Source of the DNA: Lachnospiraceae bacterium UBA7027
GTDB taxonomy: Bacteria > Bacillota > Clostridia > Lachnospirales > Lachnospiraceae
DNA: 50,996 nt
Assembly (NCBI GenBank): GCA_002494135.1
Contig: DLBG01000027.1
Span: 1-50,996 of the forward strand
Reading direction: 5' to 3'
Below, piece after piece: positions 18,354 to 27,696 of the stretch; the first letter of the stretch is position 1, and every line of letters begins with the position of its first letter. A program made the translations under genes and the position numbers. The notes under the pieces are model-generated. The model worked only from the letters and a program-made list of their open reading frames with translations, made no database searches and was not told the DNA's origin.

Positions 18354-19364
18354 ATGTTAAATGACAAGGTAATATTGGTAACAGGCGGAACGGGATCATT
18401 TGGAAATCGTTTTGTGGAGTATGTGCTGGAAAATTATGCCCCCAAAAAGGTGATTATCTATTCCAGAGATGAGTTTAAGCAGTTTAACATGCAGAATAAG
18501 ATGCGCAGACTGTATCCGGACAAGGCATCGAAGCTTAGATTCTTTATCGGCGATGTAAGAGATATCGAACGCTTAAGACGTGCATTTGAAGGTGTCGATT
18601 ATGTGATTCATGCCGCTGCCATGAAACAGGTTCCTGCGTGTGAATATAACCCGAATGAGGCAATTAAGACCAATATTCACGGCGCGCAGAATATTATCGA
18701 GGCAGCTCTCGATTCCGGAGTATCCAAGGTGGTTGCACTTTCTACCGATAAGGCAGTAAATCCCGTGAATCTGTACGGCGGTACAAAACTCGTATCGGAT
18801 AAGCTGTTTATCGCAGCCAATGCATATGCCGGAGACAAGGACATTTCATTCTCCATCGTCCGATACGGAAATGTGGCCGGAAGCCGTGGCTCTGTAATAC
18901 CGTTCTTTAAAGAGCTGATTGACAAAGGAGAAACGAAACTGCCGATTACCGATTATCGTATGACGCGTTTCTGGATCAGCCTCGATCAGGGCGTGGAACT
19001 GGTTATCAAAGCTTTGGAAGAAGCCAAGGGCGGAGAAACATTTATTTCGAAGATCCCTTCGTTTAAGATAACGGACCTGGCGCAGGCAATGCTACCCGGA
19101 TGCGAGATGCCCGAGGTTGGAATCCGGGAAGGTGAAAAACTTCACGAGATTATGATAACCGCGGAAGATGCGTCGACCACATATGAGTACGACAAACATT
19201 TTATTATATATCCGCAAATCGTATGGGCGAACAAGAAGAAACCGAATCCGACGGGAAAGAAAGTTGCGGATGGTTTTTCCTATTCATCCGGAAACAATAC
19301 GGAGTGGCTGAGTGTTGAAGAAATCAAAGAACGAATTGCCGGCGGTGAAGCATTCCATGAATAA
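18354..19364 (+). CDS. pseB: UDP-GlcNAc 4,6-dehydratase (inverting), PseB/CapE-like
   Basis: A 336-residue short-chain dehydratase/epimerase. PseB-type enzymes convert UDP-GlcNAc to UDP-2-acetamido-2,6-dideoxy-beta-L-arabino-hexos-4-ulose. Evidence: VTGGTGSFGNRFVEY NAD site, AAAMKQVPACEYNP (the PseB/FlaA1-specific catalytic stretch), STDKAVNPVNLYGGTK, and the C-terminal GREGEKLHE-like segment (written GIREGEKLHEIM here). It gives the locus a second modified sugar in addition to GlcNAc(3NAc)A. No PseC-like aminotransferase is adjacent; the product could be reduced or epimerised by enzymes outside the window. It has its own promoter. Confidence 0.9.
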   Translation: MLNDKVILVTGGTGSFGNRFVEYVLENYAPKKVIIYSRDEFKQFNMQNKMRRLYPDKASKLRFFIGDVRDIERLRRAFEGVDYVIHAAAMKQVPACEYNPNEAIKTNIHGAQNIIEAALDSGVSKVVALSTDKAVNPVNLYGGTKLVSDKLFIAANAYAGDKDISFSIVRYGNVAGSRGSVIPFFKELIDKGETKLPITDYRMTRFWISLDQGVELVIKALEEAKGGETFISKIPSFKITDLAQAMLPGCEMPEVGIREGEKLHEIMITAEDASTTYEYDKHFIIYPQIVWANKKKPNPTGKKVADGFSYSSGNNTEWLSVEEIKERIAGGEAFHE

Positions 19365-21429
19365 GACAAACGACGAGACGCGCACTAATACGGTGCGCGT
19401 TGGTTTGGTTATTAGCGGACTGTATATTCTTTGCTTTGTCGGTATATTCATGCACCTGATAGAGTTTGATACCGTCTTGTATCAATCTTCCAGGAATAAG
19501 CAGAATATGATATCGATGCTGTTTTTCATGATTATTATCGTGATTGCACAGCGCGCGAGAATCCTTCGCTGGCAGTCGTTGGTGGTAACGCTTGTCTATG
19601 CGCCGCTTGCCGTGCTTCATGCACAGGAATATGTGAAGAATACCCCTGATTTGGCTCCGACCATGGTCATGGAGTCTGTGATCATCTGGATTGCTTTAAT
19701 GGTGATTCTGGAGATGGTTATAACAGGGAGAGTTCGAGATATTCGTCAAATGAATCTCCCGTTATTGGCCTTGTACATTGTTATGACCGTGCTGATGGTG
19801 ATTCAGGGCAACGTTAAGTATGTTTCGATTAACTTCCTGTGCGTATTGCTGTTCTTATTCGTTCCGATTGAGAAGGATGAATGGAAAAGGATTATTCAGG
19901 CGCTGTTTGCCGCGGGAGCAATAGCATTTGTTCTTGCGGTTGTATTGTCCCAGATTATTAATCCGTATGTCCCGGGAGAAAGATGGTACGGATACTTTAC
20001 CAATATTGGTGCGTTTGGCGAATTCCTGGGTTTGATAACCGCACTTGCAGTTATCTCAATTCTGTATTCGAAAGATCACTTTGGACGTATCAGTATTCCG
20101 TATTTCCTTTCATGGATCTGGACGGTGGCGGTTTTTGCCGTCGCAATGCTGAACGGTACTACAACCTACCTTGTGGGCGTGGGATTGATGGGAATGGTAT
20201 TACTCGTGTTCGGCTTCCGAAAGACACGATTCCCGCATCTGTTCATCCGTGCCATGGTTGCAATAATCGTAATCGGAATAATGGCAGTTGCAATGCTGTA
20301 TGTAGTACGATTATCGGGAAGTTCGGAAGCGTTTCGAGACCGGATTGAAATGCAATTTGCAGGTACGGTATTCCAAAAACTGTTCGCCGGCGCATACAAG
20401 GTAGTAGAAAAAATCGGCGCATTCCGCAGCTCGGTTAACGGGGAGCGCGCAGATTATATTCAAAGCTCTGCAATGACATTTCTTCACACGTTTTCAAGCC
20501 GTAGAATCGGTATCTTTGAAACATATTTGAGGAATACTTCTTTTGGAACAAACGGAGGAGGACTCTGGTATCACGGATACTTTGCGCCCGGCGCACACAG
20601 TCAGTTTGTTCAGGTCCTTTATGAAAACGGATATTTGGCAGGTGGCTTAAACATTCTTACATTTACAGCCGGATGGATAGCATCGATTGTCGGATATGTC
20701 AGGAGAAAAAACTACTACTATTTTGTTCCGATGATTGTTCTTTCCATGATGTTAGGCATCTGGACCGGAGAAGTTTGTGCAATTACGTATCCGGTAACAT
20801 TTATATCGCTTATTGTTATGACCATGGTGATTGTGCAAAGTCTTCCCGAGAAAACTGTTTTGAAGGAAGGAACAGTCTTTCCGAAGAGGAAAAAAGCGAT
20901 TATTATCGGTGCTTTTTCCGCAGCGGCTCTGTTTTGCATCGGCTTCTTTGTTGTAAAACTGGCACGTATGAATTACGAGGATGCGAGAGGTGCGGAGAAA
21001 TACCTGGTTGTAGCATCTGCTTCTTCTGAATATTTAGATAAAAAGGAGACTCCGGAGGGTAATTCTGACGGTGATTCCGACGGCGTGGTAATTGTGAATC
21101 AGGATTATGTTCTGCAACACATGAAAACAGCCGCGTGGGGAAACCGCGGATATGCCGTAGTTTCTTTTGACGGCGTTAAAGAGGGAGACCGGGTTGTTCT
21201 TGAGTTTACAGCGGTTTCCAAGAATCCGGAATTAATCCCGATGCGAGTATCTTACGAGAATGAAATAAGTGATTCTTTGGAAATAACGAATGAATCATGC
21301 AAATATACGGTAGAATATGAAGGATGGCCGGACAAAAACACCATTGTTTTTATCGTGGATGAGGCGGAGGTAATGCAATCGCCTGTTGAAATCAGCGAGA
21401 TTAAACTGATTAATTACGGTCAGCCATAA
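19357..21429 (+). CDS. polytopic O-antigen polymerase/ligase-like protein fused to a soluble domain (paralogue 2 of 3)
   Basis: A 690-residue protein: about residues 1-500 form a polymerase/ligase-like membrane region closely related to 956 and 22685, with AHSQFVQVLYENGYLAGG as the WaaL/Wzy-like loop; one further span (about 510-535) leads to an outside C-terminal domain. The last 97 residues, from AWGNRGYAVV to NYGQP, align with almost no gaps to residues 105-200 of the propeller protein at 2439 (shared AWG, EFTA, NP-x2-IP, SPV and YGQ). So the domain found on a separate protein beside paralogue 1 is fused here. ATG at 19357 gives an 8-base overlap with the previous gene; a TTG at 19312 would be a less likely start. 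Confidence 0.78.
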   Translation: MNKTNDETRTNTVRVGLVISGLYILCFVGIFMHLIEFDTVLYQSSRNKQNMISMLFFMIIIVIAQRARILRWQSLVVTLVYAPLAVLHAQEYVKNTPDLAPTMVMESVIIWIALMVILEMVITGRVRDIRQMNLPLLALYIVMTVLMVIQGNVKYVSINFLCVLLFLFVPIEKDEWKRIIQALFAAGAIAFVLAVVLSQIINPYVPGERWYGYFTNIGAFGEFLGLITALAVISILYSKDHFGRISIPYFLSWIWTVAVFAVAMLNGTTTYLVGVGLMGMVLLVFGFRKTRFPHLFIRAMVAIIVIGIMAVAMLYVVRLSGSSEAFRDRIEMQFAGTVFQKLFAGAYKVVEKIGAFRSSVNGERADYIQSSAMTFLHTFSSRRIGIFETYLRNTSFGTNGGGLWYHGYFAPGAHSQFVQVLYENGYLAGGLNILTFTAGWIASIVGYVRRKNYYYFVPMIVLSMMLGIWTGEVCAITYPVTFISLIVMTMVIVQSLPEKTVLKEGTVFPKRKKAIIIGAFSAAALFCIGFFVVKLARMNYEDARGAEKYLVVASASSEYLDKKETPEGNSDGDSDGVVIVNQDYVLQHMKTAAWGNRGYAVVSFDGVKEGDRVVLEFTAVSKNPELIPMRVSYENEISDSLEITNESCKYTVEYEGWPDKNTIVFIVDEAEVMQSPVEISEIKLINYGQP

Positions 21430-21443
21430 ATGGAGACAGAGTA

Positions 21444-22688
21444 ATGCCTTACATAGATGAAAAGAAGGAACGGCGCGAGTATGAAAAAAACCGCCGTGAG
21501 CGTTTTGAGGAAAGAAAGAGACAGAAACAAAGGCAGGAACAAATCAACCGAATGATTCGGTATGCGGTATTCATCGGAGTGCCGGCAGTGCTTGTTATAA
21601 CGGCAATTATCATAATCATTGTTGTATCGGTTTCCTCGGCAAAGAAGGCAGAAAAACAACGAAACGGAGCTGTTACGTCGGAGATTATCGGCGAGCCGGC
21701 AAGCGGCGAATTAACATCACAATCGCCGGAAAATCAGGAATGGTCCAAGACCAGTTCCGGAAGACCGCACCCGGCGTCTGCTTATATTAAAAGAACCATA
21801 TATGCGGATCATCCTTACATGAATCGTAACAAGGTAGTGGACGGAATGATTCAGGTAGGGGATGTGAAGTTTAAGGCAGGTTATACAGCTGAAAAAACCG
21901 GCAACACATTATATCCTTCCGAGGATTATGCAACAAGCCTGTATTCAATTCTGATTAACGAAGCAACAGGAGAAATCATTGCACAGCGTGATGCCAAGAC
22001 CCGTATGTATCCGGCATCCATGACAAAGGTTATGACACTGCTTGTGGCAGTCGAGAACGTCAAGAAACTGGATGATGTTGTATATGTATCGCAGGAGGCT
22101 GCGGATTATTCCTACACACATGATGGATCTGCGGTAAACTGGAGCGTCGGAGAAAAGCTTACCGTAAAAGACCTGTTATACGGAACCATCCTTTCTTCCG
22201 GTGCAGATGCATCCTATGACCTGGCGGTATATGTTGCGGGGAGCGAAGAAGAGTTCGTGAAACTGATGAATGCCAAGGTAGAGGAGCTCGGACTTGCCGA
22301 GACAACGCATTTCACCAACTGTGCGGGATTCTATGATGACAATCATTACACGACCGCATACGACATGGCAATGATTATGAAAGCGGCTGTTGAGAACGAT
22401 TTATGCCGTGAAATAATGTCGGCGCATAAGTATACAACACCGGAAACGGTGGAGCATCCGGAAGGCATTCTGATTTCCAACTGGTTTCTGCGAAGAATCG
22501 AGGATAAGGATTCCGGCGGATTGGTGCTTTGTGCAAAGACAGGCTTCGTGAATCAGTCCGGAAACTGTGCGGCAAGTTATATGATTTCGAATTCGGGAGT
22601 ACCGTACATTTGCGTGACCGGACATGCACATTCCGCATGGAGAGCAATCTATGATCATGTAGGACTGTACTTTAATTATACGAAATGA
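21444..22688 (+). CDS. D-alanyl-D-alanine carboxypeptidase family protein (peptidase S11)
   Basis: A 414-residue penicillin-binding-type serine peptidase that would trim peptidoglycan stem peptides outside the cell. The active-site motifs are present: the SxxK box as SMTK in MYPASMTKVMTLL, the second-box region SSGADASYDL (Ala in place of the usual Asn, as in many Firmicute members), and KTG in LCAKTGFVNQSG. The first 35 residues are very rich in Lys, Arg and Glu and would stay in the cytoplasm; a membrane span follows (about 36-58), then a Ser/Pro-rich linker. It lies between two polymerase-like genes, which suggests the glycan is made or attached together with wall maturation. Overlaps the next gene by ATGA. 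Confidence 0.9.
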   Translation: MPYIDEKKERREYEKNRRERFEERKRQKQRQEQINRMIRYAVFIGVPAVLVITAIIIIIVVSVSSAKKAEKQRNGAVTSEIIGEPASGELTSQSPENQEWSKTSSGRPHPASAYIKRTIYADHPYMNRNKVVDGMIQVGDVKFKAGYTAEKTGNTLYPSEDYATSLYSILINEATGEIIAQRDAKTRMYPASMTKVMTLLVAVENVKKLDDVVYVSQEAADYSYTHDGSAVNWSVGEKLTVKDLLYGTILSSGADASYDLAVYVAGSEEEFVKLMNAKVEELGLAETTHFTNCAGFYDDNHYTTAYDMAMIMKAAVENDLCREIMSAHKYTTPETVEHPEGILISNWFLRRIEDKDSGGLVLCAKTGFVNQSGNCAASYMISNSGVPYICVTGHAHSAWRAIYDHVGLYFNYTK

Positions 22689-24109
22689 CAGAACTTGGAG
22701 CAACAAAATTGGAACAGAGAATTACAGCGAACGAAAACAGCACATTTGCATTTCTAAAGAGTCCTTACATGAAGTGGATTCATATGGCTCTTTATGTCCT
22801 TGGGTTTATCGGGATTACATTGAGCCTGAACGAATATGCAAACGCTCCTCGCGGAGATAAGTCTTTGCTTTATGCTAATGTGGCGATTCTTATCTTCATG
22901 GTTTTGCTTTGGGTAATGCAGGGAGTAAAACTGATGAACTGGCAATCACTTGCCGTAAGTGCGTTGTTCGGCGTGTATGCATTCTTCTTTCTGAAATCCG
23001 TTCTTGTACCTGCATGGAGCGATATCAATCATGCGATTGCCGTATTAACGGTTCTTGAACAATGGTTTCTGATGATGCTTTTTGTCGACCTGATTGTGAC
23101 AAAAAGGATTCGTGATAACAAGGGATTCATTGGATGGAACTTTGCACTGTTATGTGTCGCGGCAGTATTATTACTCTTTAATCGAAACGGCAGATACATG
23201 CCGGTGACATTCCTTGTATTCGTTTTGATGTCCTTCTTTACCATAAAGGAGAAGGAGTGGGATTTAATTCTCGACAGTATTCTGATTGCAGGCATAATCA
23301 GCTTTATGATTACGATTGTATTTGTTTTTGTGGGCTCACCGTTCTCAAAAGAACTCGGAGAGTTTTTTGTGAATGCGAACGACAGAGGACAGTTCTTCGG
23401 ATTCAATCTTGCTCTCGCAGCCTTCGCGCTTATCCGTTGGCAGAAAAAGTTTGATTGGATTAGTGCGCCGACATTTACCGCAGGAATCTGGTTATTGGCT
23501 GCATTCCTGTTATCGTTTATAAAGGGCGGACATACCAACGTAATCGGTATTGCGCTTGTTGCATTGGTATTGGTTGTGTTGTATCCGAATGATAAAAAGA
23601 ATTGGAAGAAAACTCTGATTCGCGGCGGAATCACCGTAGGTGCTGCGGCATTGATTTCTTTGATTCTTTTGATTGCGGCAAAGAGCATTTTCTTCAGAAT
23701 CTTCTTTGCACCGTACGGAAACGATTTGGAAACACGAATCATGGTATTCCATCAGCTTTTGGAAAGTGCTGCATGGGGCGGAGCGCCTGTAGCCAATTTG
23801 GAAGAGGATTCGTCATTTATTGAATTCTTCCGTGTTCACCTGGTTCACCTGCTGTATGAGTATGGTTATATGGCCGGTGGAGTGGGAATTATCTTTGTAT
23901 TCTCTACATGGATTTCATCTTCGGTAAAGTATTGGAAGAGCAGAAAAGAGTATTATTTACTTCCGGCACTTCTTGGGGCCATGACACTGGGTGTATGGTG
24001 CAATAATCTTTCCGGTTTGTATTATCCGATGACGTTCTTCTGCATTCTTTCGATGTATCCGGTCTGGGTAAAGATTGGAACCGCGGTTAAGAAAAAGGCA
24101 GAAGAATAA
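22685..24109 (+). CDS. polytopic membrane protein, O-antigen polymerase/ligase-like (paralogue 3 of 3)
   Basis: A 474-residue membrane protein, about ten to twelve spans, third member of the family at 956 and 19357. Shared blocks are VLGFIGITLSLNEY near the start, QGVKLMNWQSLAVS, the GQFFGFNLALAAFALIR region, and FFRVHLVHLLYEYGYMAGG in the position of the WaaL/Wzy loop. It lacks the soluble C-terminal domain of paralogue 2. The ATG at 22685 overlaps the previous stop but has no clear ribosome site; an in-frame TTG at 22709 with GGAG eight bases upstream could be the true start. It is followed by the CotH-like gene. Confidence 0.75.
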   Translation: MTELGATKLEQRITANENSTFAFLKSPYMKWIHMALYVLGFIGITLSLNEYANAPRGDKSLLYANVAILIFMVLLWVMQGVKLMNWQSLAVSALFGVYAFFFLKSVLVPAWSDINHAIAVLTVLEQWFLMMLFVDLIVTKRIRDNKGFIGWNFALLCVAAVLLLFNRNGRYMPVTFLVFVLMSFFTIKEKEWDLILDSILIAGIISFMITIVFVFVGSPFSKELGEFFVNANDRGQFFGFNLALAAFALIRWQKKFDWISAPTFTAGIWLLAAFLLSFIKGGHTNVIGIALVALVLVVLYPNDKKNWKKTLIRGGITVGAAALISLILLIAAKSIFFRIFFAPYGNDLETRIMVFHQLLESAAWGGAPVANLEEDSSFIEFFRVHLVHLLYEYGYMAGGVGIIFVFSTWISSSVKYWKSRKEYYLLPALLGAMTLGVWCNNLSGLYYPMTFFCILSMYPVWVKIGTAVKKKAEE

Positions 24110-24141
24110 AAGGCAAGTTAGGGTTAATTAAGGGATTTGAA

Positions 24142-26184
24142 ATGAAAAAAGGAACGCAAACAGCATATGTTGCATGCGCGGCTCTCATTCTGCTTAGCCT
24201 GGCAATTATAGGAATTGTTTCTTTTAAAAAGAACAGTGTCGTTCCGGCTGCCACTTCTTTGGATGAATTGGCGGTAGCGGTTTCTTATGGTGAAAACGAA
24301 GAATACATTCGTATTTGGAAATCGGAGGAAGGGATTTATTATTGCTTTCTTCCGACGGGAAGTCTGAATCATAAGGTTGTGTTTGCGAATGCGCCCAAGT
24401 CGGGGGAGCTTTTGTTGGACGGCGTTTCTGTGACGGCGTATACGGACTTATCAAAAACGGCGAATAATACGGATGATGTTCATGAAATAGAATTTACCCA
24501 TGAGGACGGTCAGGTTGAAAACGGAAAAATTGAATTTATGTGCTCCTCGCAAATTGCAACCGCATTCATAGAGACTGAAAGCGGTTCACTGGACTATTTA
24601 CATGAGGATAGAACCAATTTCGAAAAAGGCGACATTACCCTGTTTGATGAAACGGGGAAGATGAATTATCAAGGCAGGATTGAAGGAATGCATTGCAGAG
24701 GAAATTCCTCTTTTGAAATGACGGACAAGAAGAGTTATTCCGTAAATTTAAAAAGAGAGGCATCTCTGCTTCAAATGGATACTTCTAAAAAATGGGTACT
24801 TATTGCGAATTCCTTTGACAGTTCCTATATCCGTAACAAACTTGCATTGGAATACTGCAGAGAAAATTCCGTCATTCCGGCTACGGAAAGCGAATACTTG
24901 GATCTTTATATAAATGGTGAATATGCAGGAAATTATCTGCTTTGTCATTATACGGGTGATTCTGTAAACATGGGTGCTGAGAGCGACATGGAAAGAAAAA
25001 TGAAAGCACTCAATACGCAGGGGGCATTGGAAAATGCGAAAGAATACCGAAGTGAGGACGGAGGAATCCACGCCTACAGCGGCTTAACGGATCCGGAAGA
25101 TATAACCGGCTGTTACATAATTGAGGCAAACGGAGTCTCAAGGGGTAGATTTCGGTGCGGATTTACCACAAAGCACGGCAATTATTATGAAGTGGTTTAT
25201 CCGGACAAAGCAACCGTTAAGCAGGTTGAATATATCTGCGGATATATGAATGAAGCGGAAGATGCGATTTATGCCGAGGACGGAATTAACCCGACGACGG
25301 GAAAATCGTATTCGGATTATCTTGATATAGAATCCTGGTCGCAAAAATACGTAATCGACCAGTTGTTCACGGATTACGATAAGAATGAATCGAACAGAAG
25401 TGTATTGTTCTATAAGTTCTCCGATTCGGTGGATTCTCATTTGTATTCCGGACCTGCATGGGATTACGATTTATCGGCAGGCAGCTATGTCTTCGGTGAA
25501 GATTATTACAAGGAAGCGCCCCTGTATCCGTTGGTGAATGACGGTGCTTATGCAGAGAATCTTTCACAGAAGGAAGATGTAAAGAATTGTATAAAAACAT
25601 ACATGCAAAACGAGGTTTCCGAATATCTGGAAGACAATACGTCCGCACAGATTCGCAGGGATTCGAAGCTTATTGCAGATTCTGCGGATATGGATTCCGT
25701 TCTGTGGAGTAATCCTTATAAACGCTTTGAAGACAGGGCCGCGGAGTATGATTACATACGTTGGTATCTTTCGGAACGTTTTGCTTTTCTTGATGATTTA
25801 TGGTGCCGGGGCGGAGTTTATCATACGGTATCGTTTATTGGTCCATCGGGAGAGGTTTGTAACAGTTACAGTGTAAAACACGGAGAGTATTGCAGTCAGA
25901 TACCGACCGTTACGTCTCTCGGAGCAGTTTTTGCGGGCTGGACCAGCTCGGGAAAGAAAGCATATCCGGATTCAATGCCGATTCTGGAAGATACCGTATT
26001 TGAATCGCAATGGGTGGATATGGATTTGCTGATTCTGAACGGCTTAACGCTCGGAGACGGTGAACTGGAAGATATTGAAATAGAAACGCTGGAAGCGATT
26101 CTGGAACGGGCGAAACAGCTCAAAGGAGCCGATGGAAAAGAAGACGATGGTCACGAAGAAGGTGGCGAAGACGGAAGAGAATAA
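24142..26184 (+). CDS. exported CotH kinase-like protein with InlB B-repeat-like tail
   Basis: A 680-residue protein with an N-terminal membrane span (about residues 8-28) and an outside body. The CotH family are atypical protein kinases first known from spore coats. Seen here: MHCRGNSSF, KKSYSVNLKRE, KWVLIANSFDSSYIRNKLA (the family's nucleotide-binding lysine region), LYINGEYAGNYLL, and the metal-binding GPAWDYDLSAG (Asp441 and Asp443). After the kinase domain, about residues 568-625 read like an InlB-type B repeat (YHTVSFIGPSG ... FAGWTSSG). An acidic tail follows. Next to it are VTC-domain and DUF4956 genes, a combination that recurs in Firmicutes. Substrate unknown. Confidence 0.87.
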   Translation: MKKGTQTAYVACAALILLSLAIIGIVSFKKNSVVPAATSLDELAVAVSYGENEEYIRIWKSEEGIYYCFLPTGSLNHKVVFANAPKSGELLLDGVSVTAYTDLSKTANNTDDVHEIEFTHEDGQVENGKIEFMCSSQIATAFIETESGSLDYLHEDRTNFEKGDITLFDETGKMNYQGRIEGMHCRGNSSFEMTDKKSYSVNLKREASLLQMDTSKKWVLIANSFDSSYIRNKLALEYCRENSVIPATESEYLDLYINGEYAGNYLLCHYTGDSVNMGAESDMERKMKALNTQGALENAKEYRSEDGGIHAYSGLTDPEDITGCYIIEANGVSRGRFRCGFTTKHGNYYEVVYPDKATVKQVEYICGYMNEAEDAIYAEDGINPTTGKSYSDYLDIESWSQKYVIDQLFTDYDKNESNRSVLFYKFSDSVDSHLYSGPAWDYDLSAGSYVFGEDYYKEAPLYPLVNDGAYAENLSQKEDVKNCIKTYMQNEVSEYLEDNTSAQIRRDSKLIADSADMDSVLWSNPYKRFEDRAAEYDYIRWYLSERFAFLDDLWCRGGVYHTVSFIGPSGEVCNSYSVKHGEYCSQIPTVTSLGAVFAGWTSSGKKAYPDSMPILEDTVFESQWVDMDLLILNGLTLGDGELEDIEIETLEAILERAKQLKGADGKEDDGHEEGGEDGRE

Positions 26185-26923
26185 GTCAAAAGAGACGAGA
26201 ATAGCGGACGCTGTTCAGTTTCGGACGGAGATGAAATTCCTTCTTCCGGAAATGCAGCTTCAAAGAATCGAATCCAAAGTAAGGCTGATTTGTTTCAAAG
26301 ATCCGCATACAGATGAGAATGCGCGTTATGAGATTCGAAGCTTGTACTTTGATTCCCCGGATGATATCTGTTATCGGGAGTGCAAAAGCGGCGCGGATAA
26401 CAGAAAGAAGTATCGAATTCGTATTTATAACGGTTCCGATGAACGAATCAACTTAGAATGCAAGATGGGATTGCATGGGAAGAAGAGGAAGGAAACGGTT
26501 CTGCTCACTAAAGAGGAGTATGATGTGATTCGGGAGAACCGATTCCCGGAAGACGGCTTCTTGGATGAAGAAATCCTCGGACTTCGCGGTGAGTTCACGG
26601 AGCGATTACAATCCGGATATCTTCCGAAGGTTGTGGTTGGTTATCAAAGAACCGCCTATGTATATCCTGCAGGGAATGTCAGAATAACCGTTGACCGGGA
26701 TATCACGGCTTTGCCGCCGAATGCGCTGTTTGATAAAAGCATAGGCGGAATACCGGTTCTGTTCCCCGGAAAAGCGGTTTTGGAGATTAAGTACGATGAT
26801 GTTTTGCCGGGAGCGATTCGAAATATCATGGCGGCGGAAGACAATCTAAGACCGATTTCGTTTTCCAAATATGCGCTATGCAGGGATGCGTTGAAGGGTG
26901 AGACAGTTGGTTGGTTTGAATAG
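26132..26923 (+). CDS. VTC-domain protein (polyphosphate polymerase domain)
   Basis: A 263-residue protein with the VTC fold, a tunnel-shaped triphosphate-binding barrel that in yeast Vtc4 makes polyphosphate. Signs: FRTEMKFLLP, YEIRSLYFDSPD, KKYRIRIYNGSD, NLECKMG, and AVLEIKYDDVLPG, which give the alternating basic and acidic residues expected inside the tunnel. No membrane span, so cytoplasmic. It starts inside the CotH gene (53-base overlap) at an ATG with AAAGGAG upstream, so the two are tightly coupled. Bacterial members without the SPX and membrane parts are of uncertain activity; binding of another triphosphate is possible. DUF4956 follows directly. Confidence 0.85.
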   Translation: MEKKTMVTKKVAKTEENKSKETRIADAVQFRTEMKFLLPEMQLQRIESKVRLICFKDPHTDENARYEIRSLYFDSPDDICYRECKSGADNRKKYRIRIYNGSDERINLECKMGLHGKKRKETVLLTKEEYDVIRENRFPEDGFLDEEILGLRGEFTERLQSGYLPKVVVGYQRTAYVYPAGNVRITVDRDITALPPNALFDKSIGGIPVLFPGKAVLEIKYDDVLPGAIRNIMAAEDNLRPISFSKYALCRDALKGETVGWFE

Positions 26924-26937
26924 GGAAGGAAAAGAAA

Positions 26938-27615
26938 ATGAGTGTAAAAGATATTATTAAAAGTTCATTTCTGGAAGGTATGGGTTATTCGGCTCCCACA
27001 ATGAAGATGATTCTTTTAAGCTTTCTGGTAGCTTTATTACTGGGATGCTTTATCTTTATTGTGTACCGCCTGATGACTTCGCACAGTTTCTATTCCGGTC
27101 ATTTCGGACTTTCATTGATTCTGATCACCGTTATTACGACGGCGATTATCCTGACGATTCAGAACAGTGTGATTGTATCACTCGGTATGGTCGGTGCGTT
27201 GTCCATTGTCCGTTTTCGAACGGCGATTAAGGATCCGCTGGAACTGGTCTATCTTTTCTGGGCAATCAGCGGCGGAATCATATCCGGTACGGGAATGATC
27301 GGACTTGCAATTGTATTGTCATTGATCATTACGCTGGTACTGATTGCATATAAGCTGATTCCTTCCAAGAAGGAAGACAATATTCTTCTTTCCGTGCAGG
27401 CAACTGATGTTGCGGTCTCGGACAAGGTAAAAGAGGTACTTGGCGAAACCGATGAGAATTTCAAAGTGCAGTCCGGTAATCTTTCTGCAGGAGGTTACTC
27501 CATGATGGCAGAACTTCGTTGCAAGGATACGGAAGCGCTTATGAAAAAGTTATATGAACTTGAGAATGTGAATTCTGTGTCGGTTGTGGCACACGGAGGT
27601 AAGACTACGGAATAA
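26938..27615 (+). CDS. DUF4956 membrane protein
   Basis: A 225-residue protein with about four membrane spans in residues 24-155 (ILLSFLVALLLGCFIFIVY, SLILITVITTAIILTI and two more), a conserved SIVRFRTAIKDPLELVYLFWAI block between them, and a cytoplasmic C-terminal domain of about 70 residues with an ACT-like look (ELRCKDTEALMKKLYELENV). The family has no known function, but it typically travels with VTC and CotH genes, exactly as here. A channel or exporter for whatever the VTC protein makes is a reasonable guess. Strong GGGAAGG before the ATG; 14 bases after the VTC gene. Confidence 0.85.
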   Translation: MSVKDIIKSSFLEGMGYSAPTMKMILLSFLVALLLGCFIFIVYRLMTSHSFYSGHFGLSLILITVITTAIILTIQNSVIVSLGMVGALSIVRFRTAIKDPLELVYLFWAISGGIISGTGMIGLAIVLSLIITLVLIAYKLIPSKKEDNILLSVQATDVAVSDKVKEVLGETDENFKVQSGNLSAGGYSMMAELRCKDTEALMKKLYELENVNSVSVVAHGGKTTE

Positions 27616-27696
27616 GGCATGACCGTAGTTTGAGACAGGCTACTGCGCCTGAACAGGGCGAAGAAAAATAGAGTATTAAGAAATGAGGATGTTGAA

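Noticed and set aside
27616..27696. Possible promoter or terminator before the mrp gene
   Set aside because: Only a five-base CAGGC/GCCTG stem without T tract and no acceptable -35/-10 pair.
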